The notes beneath the pieces were generated by a model. The model was not told the DNA's origin. It was given only the letters and a program-made list of their open reading frames with translations, and ran no database searches. DNA of 64,000 bases. Origin: Poecilobothrus nobilitatus. Lineage: Eukaryota; Arthropoda; Insecta; Diptera; Dolichopodidae. Positions 36,068-46,467 of the stretch are shown here, one piece after another (the stretch's first letter is position 1; each line of letters begins with the position of its first letter). Both the position numbers and the translations under genes were made by a program. The stretch covers positions 32,259,445 to 32,323,444 of the forward strand of contig OX352772.1 of NCBI GenBank assembly GCA_947095535.1, in the 5' to 3' direction.

Positions 36068-36993
36068 CTATCCCAAGCAAAAACACAGTAACTAACAAAA
36101 TCAACAATTTATTAGCGCTGAGACCAAGAATGGACTTACTGTGTTGTTTCCTAACATTGTACATTGTCATTTTTATTATCTGAAACCTCAGTAAGTAAAA
36201 GTGATACTTCCAAAACACAGTAAGTGCAATGTTTACATCACGGTTCTTAGTTTAAAACATAGTAACAGACAAATACCAAATTAAAACACAGTATGTAATT
36301 GAAATGAGTTACTGTGATATAAATTGGTGTTTGTACTTAATGTGTTTTAGAAGTGAAAAATAATTTGTTTTGCGTATGTATTTCTTTTGTTTTTACAATA
36401 TTATTGATTAGAATATTTTTACAAATTACACATTTTTTATAATTAATTAATTTTTTTATTTCTTAATACTATGTTTTTATACATGATATTTATTTTGAAG
36501 TCTGAATTATTTTTGTTTGTTAAGTTTTTATTTTTATTTTCAAATGAATTATATTTGTTTTAGTTTTTAATATGTTTTTAAGTTCAGTTTTTCATAAAGC
36601 GTGAATATTATTAATTGATTTAAATTTTTTAATAATTTTTCTTTTATGACAGTAAAAGGCAATACTGAGTTCTTTTATTTTAGGATTTAATTGTTAAAAT
36701 ACTACTTGTTTTTCTTTAAAACCACAGGAAATACAAATACATAATGTGTTTTTACCTGATATTCTAATCAGAAATTTCAAATAATACTCATTTAAAACAA
36801 AAAAAACTTTTCGGCATTACCCAAAAGGTCGAATCGAAATTGTATTAAAAAGAAGAATACTCATTCAATTCATAAGAAAAAATTATATAGACCACTAATT
36901 TGTAGAAGATGCTCTGAGTTTTCAAAATATAACGTTTTGCTTATTTTCTCGAACTATACTTGAAGCAATTACTGTGTTTTTTTCTTGGGACAG
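36068..36993. mobile_element. TIR element with iterated AACACAGTAA motifs (926 bp)
   Basis: CTATCCCAAGCAAAAACACA (36,068 on) faces, reverse complemented, CTGTCCCAAGAAAAAAACAC (36,993 back). Both continue into CAGTAA, so the inverted repeats are about 26 bp with a few differences. AAAACACAGTAA or close variants recur in both orientations at about 36,080, 36,150, 36,216, 36,257, 36,285, 36,308 and 36,970, resembling subterminal transposase-binding repeats. There is no transposase frame. Superfamily is undecided, and no target duplication was read. Confidence 0.65.
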
Positions 36994-37834
36994 TCACGAC
37001 AGTCTATTGTAATTGACAAATGTTACTGATGAATAGTTATAATAGTAAGGATGAAATGAAGAAAGGTATTTAGTGCCAAATTTTTTAAATAATAAGAATT
37101 TAACTTATGACTTAATTCTTTAATATAATAAATTTTAACCATAAGACAGAATTAATTTTATTATAATTGAATTTTTTTGGCAATAGAAAAATTTTGAATT
37201 AAATAAAAAAAATTATTCTAATATTCTGCCCATCAAAGGAATCTGAAATAATACAACAATAGTCTGGAAAGAGAAAATAAAATCTAAAGCTTAAGAGATC
37301 AAATTACAAAATAAATAGGCAGCATCAAAGTTATACGCATATTAGGGCACGACGGAATCCATAAGGTAATAAGAAATCAGATATTAGTGCAAAACTAGCT
37401 GCTAAAAACTCACTTACGTACAAATAATGTGAGAATTTCATTATAAAGATTCAACACAAATAGTACGGACATATCTTCTCCTATAAAATGAAACTATCTG
37501 ATGAGGGAAGATATTACAACTTTTAAAAACTTCCTAAATCTAAAATACATTTGCTTAATAAAAAAAATGTAAATAAAAGAGTTCGTTCATACACTAGAGA
37601 AATTAGTTGTTTGGATTGTCACAAAGATGTTTAAATCTTGTTTTGAATCGTTTTCTCTTCAAATATCTGCTTTTTCCTAACGTTATCCGCCTAATATATA
37701 ATTAAAAAAAAATAATAATTTAATGAAATTTGCGGAAATACTACATGGGGCAGTCTTGAATAAGTTAAATTTTCTTTTAATTTCTTCTTTTTTATTTTCA
37801 TTTAATTTTTAAGGTTTACAATTTTATTGTAATT
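36994..37834. other. A+T-rich spacer
   Basis: No gene or classified repeat was seen. Confidence 0.5.
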
Positions 37835-37846
37835 AAGTGTAATGAA

Positions 37847-38286
37847 CATCCAGCCAATGGTGTAGTGGTTAAGACACCGGCCTTTGATACAAAAGGTCTC
37901 TGGTTCAAACTGCGGCTGGGTCATATAGATTAATAAAAAAGAATATAGATTTTTCCTAAAATATATGATAATTAGTAGAATATAATTAAATTAAAAATAA
38001 GTATATATATCTTATAAATAATAATTAATATCATATTGTAATATAGCTATATAATAAAATAATAATAAACCATAATTCTTAATGATTAACGATAATAGAT
38101 AATAGATGGCGTAGAAATAAAAAAGAAACATCTTAGTTTTGTACAAGAGCTACAGTCGAGTTGAGTCGAACGGTTTAGTGAAATTAATGATTCACGAAAT
38201 TGAAGCTTAGTCAAATATGAATAATAAATGACTTAGTGGATGCCCTATGTACCACTCATAGGAGTGGCAAGGACAAACAAAAAAAA
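37847..38286 (+). mobile_element. SINE-3a, full length, 12-bp target duplication
   Basis: The head CCAGCCAATGGTGTAGTGG carries the A box (TGGTGTAGTGG, 37,858-37,868) and a B-box-like GGTTCAAACTG (37,902-37,912). CCAGCC and GGCTGG pair as an acceptor-like stem. The T stem does not pair, so it is not a functional tRNA. The 3' end has CCTATGTACCACTCATAGG (hairpin CCTATG/CATAGG), GAGTGGCAAGG and an A-run. Identical 12-bp flanks AAGTGTAATGAA lie at 37,835-37,846 and 38,287-38,298. Confidence 0.85.
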
Positions 38287-38408
38287 AAGTGTAATGAAGT
38301 AATAATCAAATAAATAAAAATAAATAAATAAAATAAAAATAGATCGGGTTAGAAATGTAATTTACGAAATTTCGAAATTGAAACGAAATATAACGAAAAG
38401 AAAGACAA

Positions 38409-38443
38409 CGTTTGTTGGGTGACCACCTATTACCCAACAAACG
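38409..38443. repeat. Perfect 12-bp inverted repeat with 11-base loop
   Basis: CGTTTGTTGGGT (38,409-38,420) and ACCCAACAAACG (38,432-38,443) flank GACCACCTATT. It is markedly less A+T-rich than its surroundings. No protein or element end is tied to it. Confidence 0.85.
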
Positions 38444-38600
38444 CTATCTTCAAAAGTAAACTCAAAACCGTAATCTAATGTAAAATAACATTTTATCATT
38501 AATTTTGCAACTTTTACTGAGATTTAGTTAATTATCTTCTTATTTTCATATAGCTAGTAATCTTTAATAATTAAATATCATATTAATATATAAATTTAAA

Positions 38601-38800
38601 ATTTTTTTTTTTTTTTAATACATTTCTCTGCCATATAAATGTGGACAGGAAATTACACAGCCTTTCCTGTTCAGGCGTGGCTATAAATTTCGTAAGGGGG
38701 AATAACTTTTACGACGACGTGTGTAGGATTCGAGCTCACACTACCCTCAGTGTTTACAGAGTATTTTATATGCTATTATCCATTAGGCCACCGAGGCCCC
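38601..38800 (-). mobile_element. SINE-2 copy C
   Basis: The minus strand runs GGGGCCTCGGTGGCCTAATG (A box TGGCCTAATGG), AGCTCGAATCC (B-box region), decayed hairpin arms, CCACGCCTGAACAGGAAAGG, CCTGTCCACATTTATATGGC and an A tail (T-run 38,601-38,617). Flanks TAAATTTAAA (38,591-38,600) and TAAATTTTAA (38,801-38,810) fit a slightly diverged target duplication. The + frame at 38,641-38,835 is a shadow of this SINE. Confidence 0.8.
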
Positions 38801-38810
38801 TAAATTTTAA

Positions 38811-40039
38811 ATTAAATTATACATATTGGATATGAAACTTTAAACTTGTTAAAATGCTTTAAACACTATAAAAAAACTTCACTTTATTGGCTAAAAAAAG
38901 GTCCTATAATATTTGAATCTAAAAATGGATACTTCTAAATAATTATAGAAAATTTTATTATATATTCCAAACTTTTTGAATTGAAAAGTCAATGAACTAT
39001 ATTATCCTTTATTTTCTCTCATATAAACCCATAGATAAACCATTTTATCACCATTATTTTGGTAATTTAAAAACTTGTAAATTATATATTATCATTTCAA
39101 CACTATATTATGTAGTCTGAGTAGTTATATTATTTTTTATCATTATGTATTATAATAATAGTAAAAATATTTTCTTATTACATCTAAATATAATCTTAAA
39201 TTAGAAATTAAATATTTTACGATTTTTAGAAATCAATTTTTGTTTTTTTTTTTATCCCTTTTCTTTTTCTCTTTTCAAATTGGAAAAAAATCTATATAGA
39301 GAATTTGTAATAACACGTGTAAGGAAGGCCACATTATACAATATAAATACATTTTACAAATATTCGTTTCTTTGTTTATATTTTTTTTATATCTGAGCTA
39401 AATATATAACATATATGTATATAAAAGTATGTCTATAAATTACAGGGACAAAAATAATAAAAAAATTTTATAAATAAACAATACAAAATAACGGTAATTG
39501 AATTTTGTATTATAAAAAATATATTGATATTTGTAAATCAATTATACAAGACAGAGTATAAAAACAAAAAACAAGCAAACAAACAAAAAAAAAACCAAAG
39601 GAAACAAAATTCTTATTTTGGTATCTCATTTTTTTATGTTTTTTTCAAATTTTTTTCCTTTTTTTTTAGCTTTTAATTTAAAAATAGAAAAAAATATAAA
39701 ATTATGATTGGTGCACTGTTATTTTAATGCTTTGAATACAATTAAAGCGTGTATAAAGCGTGAATAATGTAATATTAAAGTAAATACAAATAAAAAAAAA
39801 AATATTTTAAAAATGTGTTTAAATGTTTTAGTAGTTTTGTTGATTTAGCAAGCACCTATTCAATATTTCTTCTAACTCCTTCAAAGAGAAGTGAAAATGA
39901 AGTTTAATACAAAATAAAGTAAACACAAAAACTTGTTCAATTTAAAATTTTTTTGAAATAACTTAACATTGTGATTAAATAAATTATAAATTTATAATTA
40001 TAATATACAAATCGTTTACAAGATTCTGGTCACGGATAT
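38811..40039. other. A+T-rich spacer
   Basis: No gene or classified repeat was seen. Confidence 0.5.
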
Positions 40040-40477
40040 TCCTTTACAACCTTTTTTTACTTTAAGAAAAAGTGTTTCCAGTTTAAGTGTAAGCATTTTT
40101 AGTTTAAATTCAAGAATTTAACTTTAATTGCAAGTAGTTTTTTTTATTTAGAGCAAGTTTTTCTTTTAAAATCAAAGAATGATTGTTAACTGGAACTTTA
40201 TTTTAATAAAAGTCTTTTGTCTAATTCAAAGTGTATTAATTTAAATTTGATAAAAAGAAAATCTTAGGTAAATCTTTTGCAGTCTGTTTAAAACATTTTT
40301 AAAGTATAATATATGTGTAATATACTTAATTACTTGTAACTAATTACATAAATATAAAAAATTGCATTTGAAAAGGAAATATTTGCAATTAAAAATAAAA
40401 ACTTTCACTTAAAATAAAAACACTTGCAATTAACAAACAGATTTGCACTTAAAGTGAAAATCCTTTTTCGTAAAGGA
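40040..40477. mobile_element. Foldback-like element with inverted arrays of ~20-bp repeats
   Basis: The left end TCCTTTACAACC and the right end, reverse complemented, TCCTTTACGAAAAAGG are inverted. From each end, a series of about 20-bp units built on TTTAA(G/T)TGCAAGNNTTTTT runs inward: at least four on the left (from about 40,082) and four on the right (to about 40,454), in opposite orientation. Long inverted repeats made of short tandem repeats are the hallmark of Foldback-type elements. There is no protein. A 9-bp target duplication was not found. Confidence 0.6.
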
Positions 40478-41019
40478 AAAAAGGTATATTTTTTTACACT
40501 TACTAAATGATTTCTTTTACATCACTATTAAATACTGACTCACTAGAACACGTACGTTATAGCTTGCAGTTGTAAAAAAAACAAAAAATGTTTTTTAAAT
40601 TTAAATAAATGATGGTTACATAAATAATTAGTTTTTAATTGACAAAGACCACATTTTATATAAGATTACAATGAGGTCAGTTTATATTATCTTAATGCTT
40701 TACGACACTTAAAGTTTTTAAAAAATCCGAAACTTTATATTTTTTTTTATAATTGCCGTACCTTTGTTTTAAAAATTATATACTGAGTAATATTAGTTCT
40801 TTGTATCTTAAAATATTATTAATTTTTTGCTCTGATATTGAGATTAAATCAGTTCTGTTACTTATCAATACCATGTATATCTTAAAGTCAGTATTTAATA
40901 GTGATGTAAATGTAATTATTTAGTAAGTGTAATCGTAAAATTCTTATTTAATTTAATCATTATTAGAAGTAAACCATAATTCTTAGTATTTCAAAAAATC
41001 TTAATATAATAAAAGATAA
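40478..41019. other. A+T-rich spacer
   Basis: No gene or classified repeat was seen. Confidence 0.5.
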
Positions 41020-41290
41020 TCTCCTGCTGCTGCTGCTATTCGCGTGCCTTTTTTTTTAATTTTAGAGCACACAATAATTTCAATCAAAAATTATCTAAGA
41101 AAATGAGCCACTCCCAGCATGTTGACCGAATTTGCTTTTACTACTCGAAAAAAGAAAAAACAAAATTAAAATTTTATTATTTAAAAAATTAAAAATGATT
41201 GGGTCCGGGATTAACAATACCATACAGTATTTAAAAATAAAACATTTTTTATTCACCGTGCGCCCATCATGTGATGGGCATTTTCACTAG
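41020..41290 (+). mobile_element. Candidate small non-autonomous Helitron
   Basis: The 3' end has GCCCATCA-TG-TGATGGGC (41,262-41,279), a perfect 8-bp-stem hairpin, then ATTTTCA and CTAG (41,287-41,290) followed by T: the Helitron pattern of hairpin, short spacer, CTRR and T. A plausible 5' end is A|TCTCCTGCTGCTGC at 41,020, where base composition changes suddenly. The 5' boundary is a guess; the 3' end is better supported. No Rep/helicase is encoded. Confidence 0.45.
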
Positions 41291-42470
41291 TATTATAATA
41301 ATATATTATCGTTCTATCACGTATATACTTTTAAATTGTTGTAAATTTCACTTTTAATGAATTATTGTTGTTTATATTTTAAGTAAACCAATGTAAACTC
41401 TGTACAAGTACATTACGGCTCCTTTGTAGAAAAATCAATCAATAAATCAAAAATAAAATGTATTTTTTAACGGAAGTAAAACATTACAAACAACTAATCA
41501 ATGTTCTGATAAATTGATTATTGAAAAATCCTGAGACTATTATATACATTCACAACAAAAACCACAAATGATATTTTAAAGAAAAAAAAAAACTATAATA
41601 TTTTTTTTTTAATTTTTCTTTAAAAATCAATAAATCCATTTTGATTTTTATAAGAATATTCGTAAATAAGAAAAAAGACAAAAATGCATAACACTAACAT
41701 AAATACATAATAACAAACAAGAGATATATGAATATATCCTTTATAAAAAAGTATATAGAAAAGAAAGTGTGGTGCCCCAAGGATATTTTAATGTTATTTG
41801 TACAACTAATATAACTAATAGCTATAACAAGTTACAAAAGTAACTACGACTGTATATGCAAAAACAGTATTGAACGATGAACTGTTAAATAGCAATAGAT
41901 TGCCCATAAAAGGATTGTATATAACTTTAACTTACCCATAAAGGATTGAATTATAAGCGATTGCACAGTCGTTAGAGTTCCCATACCTCACATTCGAATA
42001 ATATAATATAAAATTTTTCATATCAATAACAGAAAAATATAAACATAAAAAATGTTCATTATATTTTAGAACTGAAATGAAAAAATTAAATCTAAATATA
42101 ATTTTTTTTAATTTAGATTTCAATTTAAGAAATTCTTTAAGAAAGAAAGAAGGTTTTTGTATACTGTGTGATATGTCTTATATTGGAAAACAAATACGTA
42201 TTTAAATAATTGAGATCAATTGTAATAATAAAAGGATATTACCCAATATATTCCATTTTCTTAGCATATTTGTCCAAATATGTACAAATAGAGCCTAAAT
42301 AATATATGGGTTTATCCGTCTAACAATTGAACAATTACCAAAAACAAGATATTTTACTTTCATTTTAATAATCTTAGAAATTGGTTTGAAAATGTAAAGT
42401 TATAAATCTTAATATAACTTTGCATCTTCAACCCAATTTTTATGATAAAAAATTTATTTTAAAATGTTCA
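41291..42470. other. A+T-rich spacer
   Basis: No gene or classified repeat was seen. The frame at 41,932-42,123 (minus) has no domain. Confidence 0.5.
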
Positions 42471-43270
42471 TTATACCCGTACGATAGGATCGGGTATAAT
42501 AAAATTACTCCTCCGTTTATAACACCTCGAAATAAGCGAGCTAGATATACCTTCAAAGGTATGGATCGGATCAGAAAAAAATTCTAAGACGTTTGAGTCA
42601 TGTCCGTCCTTCCTCCGTCCGTCCGTCAGCACGCTAACTCAAAAACTAAGAAAGCTAGAATCTTGAAATTTACACAAAATATTCTGGGAGTAATTTGTAG
42701 GTTCCCTATTTTTTTGGGTTGAGTTTGGACCAAAACTTAGGGTAGCTCTCGAACACCTAACTTTTAGATCCCCACATTTTTTTTGAAATAGAGCTATGAA
42801 AATTTAACTACTGATAGATCTCACGTTACGGAGCTACAGCTCCTCAAAGGTTCAAAAAAGCTTTTTATTTAAATTGTTATAGCACAAGTTGTATAAAGTA
42901 TATCTTCATTTTGAAAACGCCAAACGATTACTACTTTTATTAGCTTTAAAAATATATATACAATATTTGTGGCATACGGTGTCTTAATTTACCGTTATTC
43001 GAAACTCAAATTTTGCAAAATCTTTAAACCTTCTATCTTCTAAACGGTTTAAGTTGGAAACTTGAAATTTTGACAGAAGTTAGATCAGAGTCATTTCAGA
43101 ATTTTTTTTTGTATCACCCCCCGTTTAGGAGCTGTAAGGGGTCAAAAACTGAAAATTTCCTATTTTTAAACACCTGTAACTTGAACACCTGTTAAAATTT
43201 TTTTGAAGTAATACACAAAAATTAAAGCTTCAACATTATACTCTTATTTCTGTTAACAACTTTTTTTAGT
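42471..43270 (+). mobile_element. Family E/D composite repeat
   Basis: It begins TTATACCCGTACGATAGGATCGGGTATA (inverted TATACCCG/CGGGTATA arms), then CTCCGTTTATAACACCTCGA, GTCCGTCCTTCCTCCGTCC, GCACGCTAACTC and CTTGAAATTTACACAAA. From about 42,830 it follows the family D order: GGAGCTACAGCTCCTCAAAG, AATTTACCGTTATTCG, CACCCCCCGTTTAGGAGCTG, AAACACCTGTAACTTGAACA. Families D and E thus share a core but have different ends. No protein is encoded. Confidence 0.6.
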
Positions 43271-43671
43271 AATATAGGGTTATTTTATAATTGACGAAAG
43301 TGTTACTTGATTTTTTCAAATTTTCTAACAAATTTCTTCAACAAATTTTTTGCATTTGTTTTACTCGATAATTTGAAATTGTTGAAGATATAATGCGTAG
43401 TACAAAAAAATGTAAATAAATAAACAACATAACGGTGTCTTGAAGAATTTTTATTTATATGATATTGATATATATACATACTTATATAATATCATGTTTA
43501 TTTACATATCGTATATGTCACTGATGAGTGAATGATAAGAGTATATATGTATATTATATAGCGCCGTATTTACATATATTTACATGTATTTTATTGTACT
43601 TATAAGAAATTATTCTGTCAATGGAATTTAAAATATAATATTATATTTATAATATAATATTTAAAATTATA
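43271..43671. other. A+T-rich spacer
   Basis: No gene was seen. A TA-rich palindromic patch lies at about 43,629-43,670. Confidence 0.5.
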
Positions 43672-43932
43672 TTTATTATTTTGTACTAAGTAAATTTAAT
43701 ATACATTTACCGCTTAGTATTAAATGGTACTATAGAATATTTGAAAAAGTTTTGGATTAATAATCGTTATGTGGAAGGTTAGAATCTGCTTTTCAAGAAT
43801 GTACATATAAACATATAGTTTGAATATATGTACAACCCATAGTTCTAGAATTTATAAAATTCACCCTAATTATTTTAAAATACTAAAATATTAATAAGAG
43901 TTGACAAAGGCAACTGTATTCTTCCTCGTTTC
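43672..43932 (-). mobile_element. DINE-like fragment next to a LINE
   Basis: TTGTACTAAGTAAATTTAAT, TTACCGCTTAGTATTAAATG, AGTTTTGGAT and AGAATCTGC match 23,925-24,035, and the right end GTATTCTTCCTCGTTT (43,917-43,932) matches the ends at 8332-8350 and 24,323-24,336. The LINE copy starts about 16 bases further on, so the LINE may have inserted beside it or the break may be incidental. Confidence 0.5.
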
Positions 43933-43947
43933 TTTCATATTTAGTTT

Positions 43948-45240
43948 TAAGTACTTTTTGATTTGCAAAAAGCATTTGACTCAATTGACCATGAAATACT
44001 GCTTCAGAAACTAAAAAGGTTGCAATTTTCTAATGAGTCTATAAAGCTTATTAACAGTTATTTATCTAATAGAACTCAATATGTTCAAATAGGGTCATAT
44101 AAAAGCACTTTTCGCGTAGTACAAAAAGGTGTCCCACAGGGGTCAATTCTTGGACCACTATTGTTCCTCATCTACATCAATGATGTTTTTAACGTTCCCT
44201 TAAATGGTACCTTAACTATGTATGCGGATGATGCTCTTTTAGTTTTTAGTGAAGCATCGATGGAAAGTTTATTTAGAAAAATGAAGGCGGACTTAAATTC
44301 ACTTGATAAATATTTTAGCTCTAATAAACTTAAAATTTATAAGTCTAAAACAAAATATATGATATTTAAAAAAAATATACCGGATACATACGAGTTTAAA
44401 TAATGAAATTATAGAGAAAGTAAATACAATTAAATATCTTGGACTACATATAGATAAAAATTTGAAGTGGGAAAACCACATTAATTACTTAAAGAAGAAA
44501 ATTATACCATATGTTGCAGCGCTAAATAGGCTACGTAAACATTTACCAAAGCAATTACAATTCAATATATACTTTGCACATATTCACTCGAGATTGGTCT
44601 ATTTAAACTCAATTTGGTCATCTGCGTCAGCATATAGACTACGAGAACTTCAGGTTTTGCAAAACAAAGCAGTAAAATTTGTAAACAATCTACCTATGTT
44701 AACTCGGTCAAGTCAACTCTATAATGTGAAGATTCTTCCATTGGATATACTTAAGATCTTTGAAATGTGTGTATTGTGTTATAAACTAATTCATAAAATA
44801 ATTAAATCTGGCTTAATCCTATCAAAAGTTTCTGAGACTCATCACTACAATACACGTAATCGAAACAATCTAACAGCTCAAAATTTTCCAATGAATGCTT
44901 TTCTGTCCACAATGATATTCCATTACAATAGCTTACCTAAGCATGTAAAAAACTCAAATACGATCTTAATTTTCAAAAAGCAACTAAAAGTGTACCTTAT
45001 GGTTAACTAAACCACATTTCTTTTCATACAGCTTTTTATTTTTTTTATCTATTTTTATTTCTTTTTTTTTTTTTTTTTTTTTTTTATTTCTTAAAATGTT
45101 ATGTTATTGAATTTGGATCAAGTGTTATAATAATATTTAAGTAGGTTATTTTGTAAATATGAAATTCTACACAAGTGCTGCTTTGCACTTTTTTGAATTT
45201 GTCAATAAAAAAAATAAAAAAAAATAAAAAAAATAAATTT
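43948..45240 (+). mobile_element. 5'-truncated LINE with poly(A) tail
   Basis: The element starts within the RT domain (…VLFDLQKAFD, about 43,951), carries RT through the C terminus to 45,010, then a 3' UTR with a long internal T-run (45,062-45,085). It ends with an A-rich tail containing several AATAAA-like words (45,205-45,237). Stops lie just upstream of VLFDLQ, marking the truncation. The tail gives way to AAATTTACAAAATTAAGG; a target duplication was not identified. Confidence 0.8.
43960..45010 (+). pseudogene. Reverse transcriptase, CR1/L2/jockey-type, one frameshift
   Basis: The first frame (43,960-44,400) holds DLQKAFDSIDHEILLQKL, LINSYLSNRTQYVQIG, GVPQGSILGPLLFLIYINDV and the intact catalytic MYADDALLVF. 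A single frame change near 44,385-44,400 leads to the second frame (NNEIIEKVNTIKYLGLHIDK, NSIWSSASAYRLRELQVLQ, KAVKFVNN, HHYNTRNRNNL, FHYNSLPKHVKNS), which ends at a stop at 45,008-45,010. This is RT palm, thumb and C-terminal domain. Fingers, endonuclease and ORF1 are missing. The YNTRN...YNSLP ending is common in CR1/L2-related and jockey-related LINEs; I do not fix the clade. Confidence 0.85.
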
Positions 45241-46467
45241 ACAAAATTAAGGTTTTGAATATTTATGATTGTATATTCTAAAAATTTATTTTTAATTTAT
45301 TTTCTATAATCAATTTAAACTTTTATTCAATTTTTATATAAATAAAATAATCAATAATGAAGGGCAAATTGTTTTATCTGTAAACTTTGTAGCTTTATCT
45401 GTTACAAAGTTGCGTGTAAAATAAAAATGTTCCGTTGAAGGACAATGCTCTAATTTTTCTTTGATTACTTTTATCAAAATTCGATTAAAATACACTAAAA
45501 TATACTTCTTTGGGAAACTTCTTTAAATTATTTACAGAATTCTGAGATTTTCCACTACAATTCAACATATACAATTTTAAAAACGTTTGTAAACCACATT
45601 TAACTTTATCTTTTATTTTCATATACAAAGTAAAAGTTATTATATTTTTTTAAGTTATTTTACTATGGCAAATTATATCTACAAATCCATACTATATATT
45701 TAAATCCTAATATACATATTTCCAATATTATTCGTATCCTTTTCTATGATAAATTATTATCTAATATATTTTTTATTATATTTCTTCATTTCAATACACT
45801 ATTAATATCTTAATTTCCATCATTAACTTAATTTTTGAATAATCACTTCCTGATAGTTCTTCAAAAAAAAAAAAAAAAAAAGATTATAATTTCCGGTAAA
45901 TCCTTTAAATAATAATTAAATCGTCAACGTTCATTAACAATCAATATTATGCAAAAAAAAATCATTATTCAATGAAATAAATTACCGTTATAATATTATC
46001 TTTTTCTTTCTTCCGGAACTTTAAAAATTTCCTGATTCTTTTAAGAAGAATACATAGTTAATTTATTGATTTTGAAATAGTCGTAAAATGAAGGTGACTA
46101 TATATAATAATTATTTAACTATTAGTTGTGTGAGGTATACACTTGTAGCTATACACTTGTACATGTATAAACACATGTTCAACAAGTTAAAGTTTCCCTA
46201 ATTTTCATATTTTTTTTTTTTATTTTTTATATAAAGAAAAAAACTATTATAAAAGTTCATCAGTTGCTTTAAAAATTTTTTTTTTTTATTGTCTGAAAAA
46301 GTCATATGACATTATCCTTTTGAACACTGAAATGTCATATACGACATTTTTTGCAATGGGTAGTAACACAAAATTACAAAAAAAAAAAATTTAGATAACT
46401 ATTTCAATATAAGGCGTCTTTTTACAAACTCTATGCAAAATAAAACAAGGCAGAATATAAACTAACG
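45241..46467. other. A+T-rich spacer
   Basis: No gene or classified repeat was seen; homopolymer A tracts occur, for example at 45,862-45,880. Confidence 0.5.

Noticed and set aside
37858..37920. tRNA gene
   Set aside because: A and B boxes and an acceptor-like stem are present, but the T stem does not pair, and exact 12-bp target repeats show it is the head of a retroposon.
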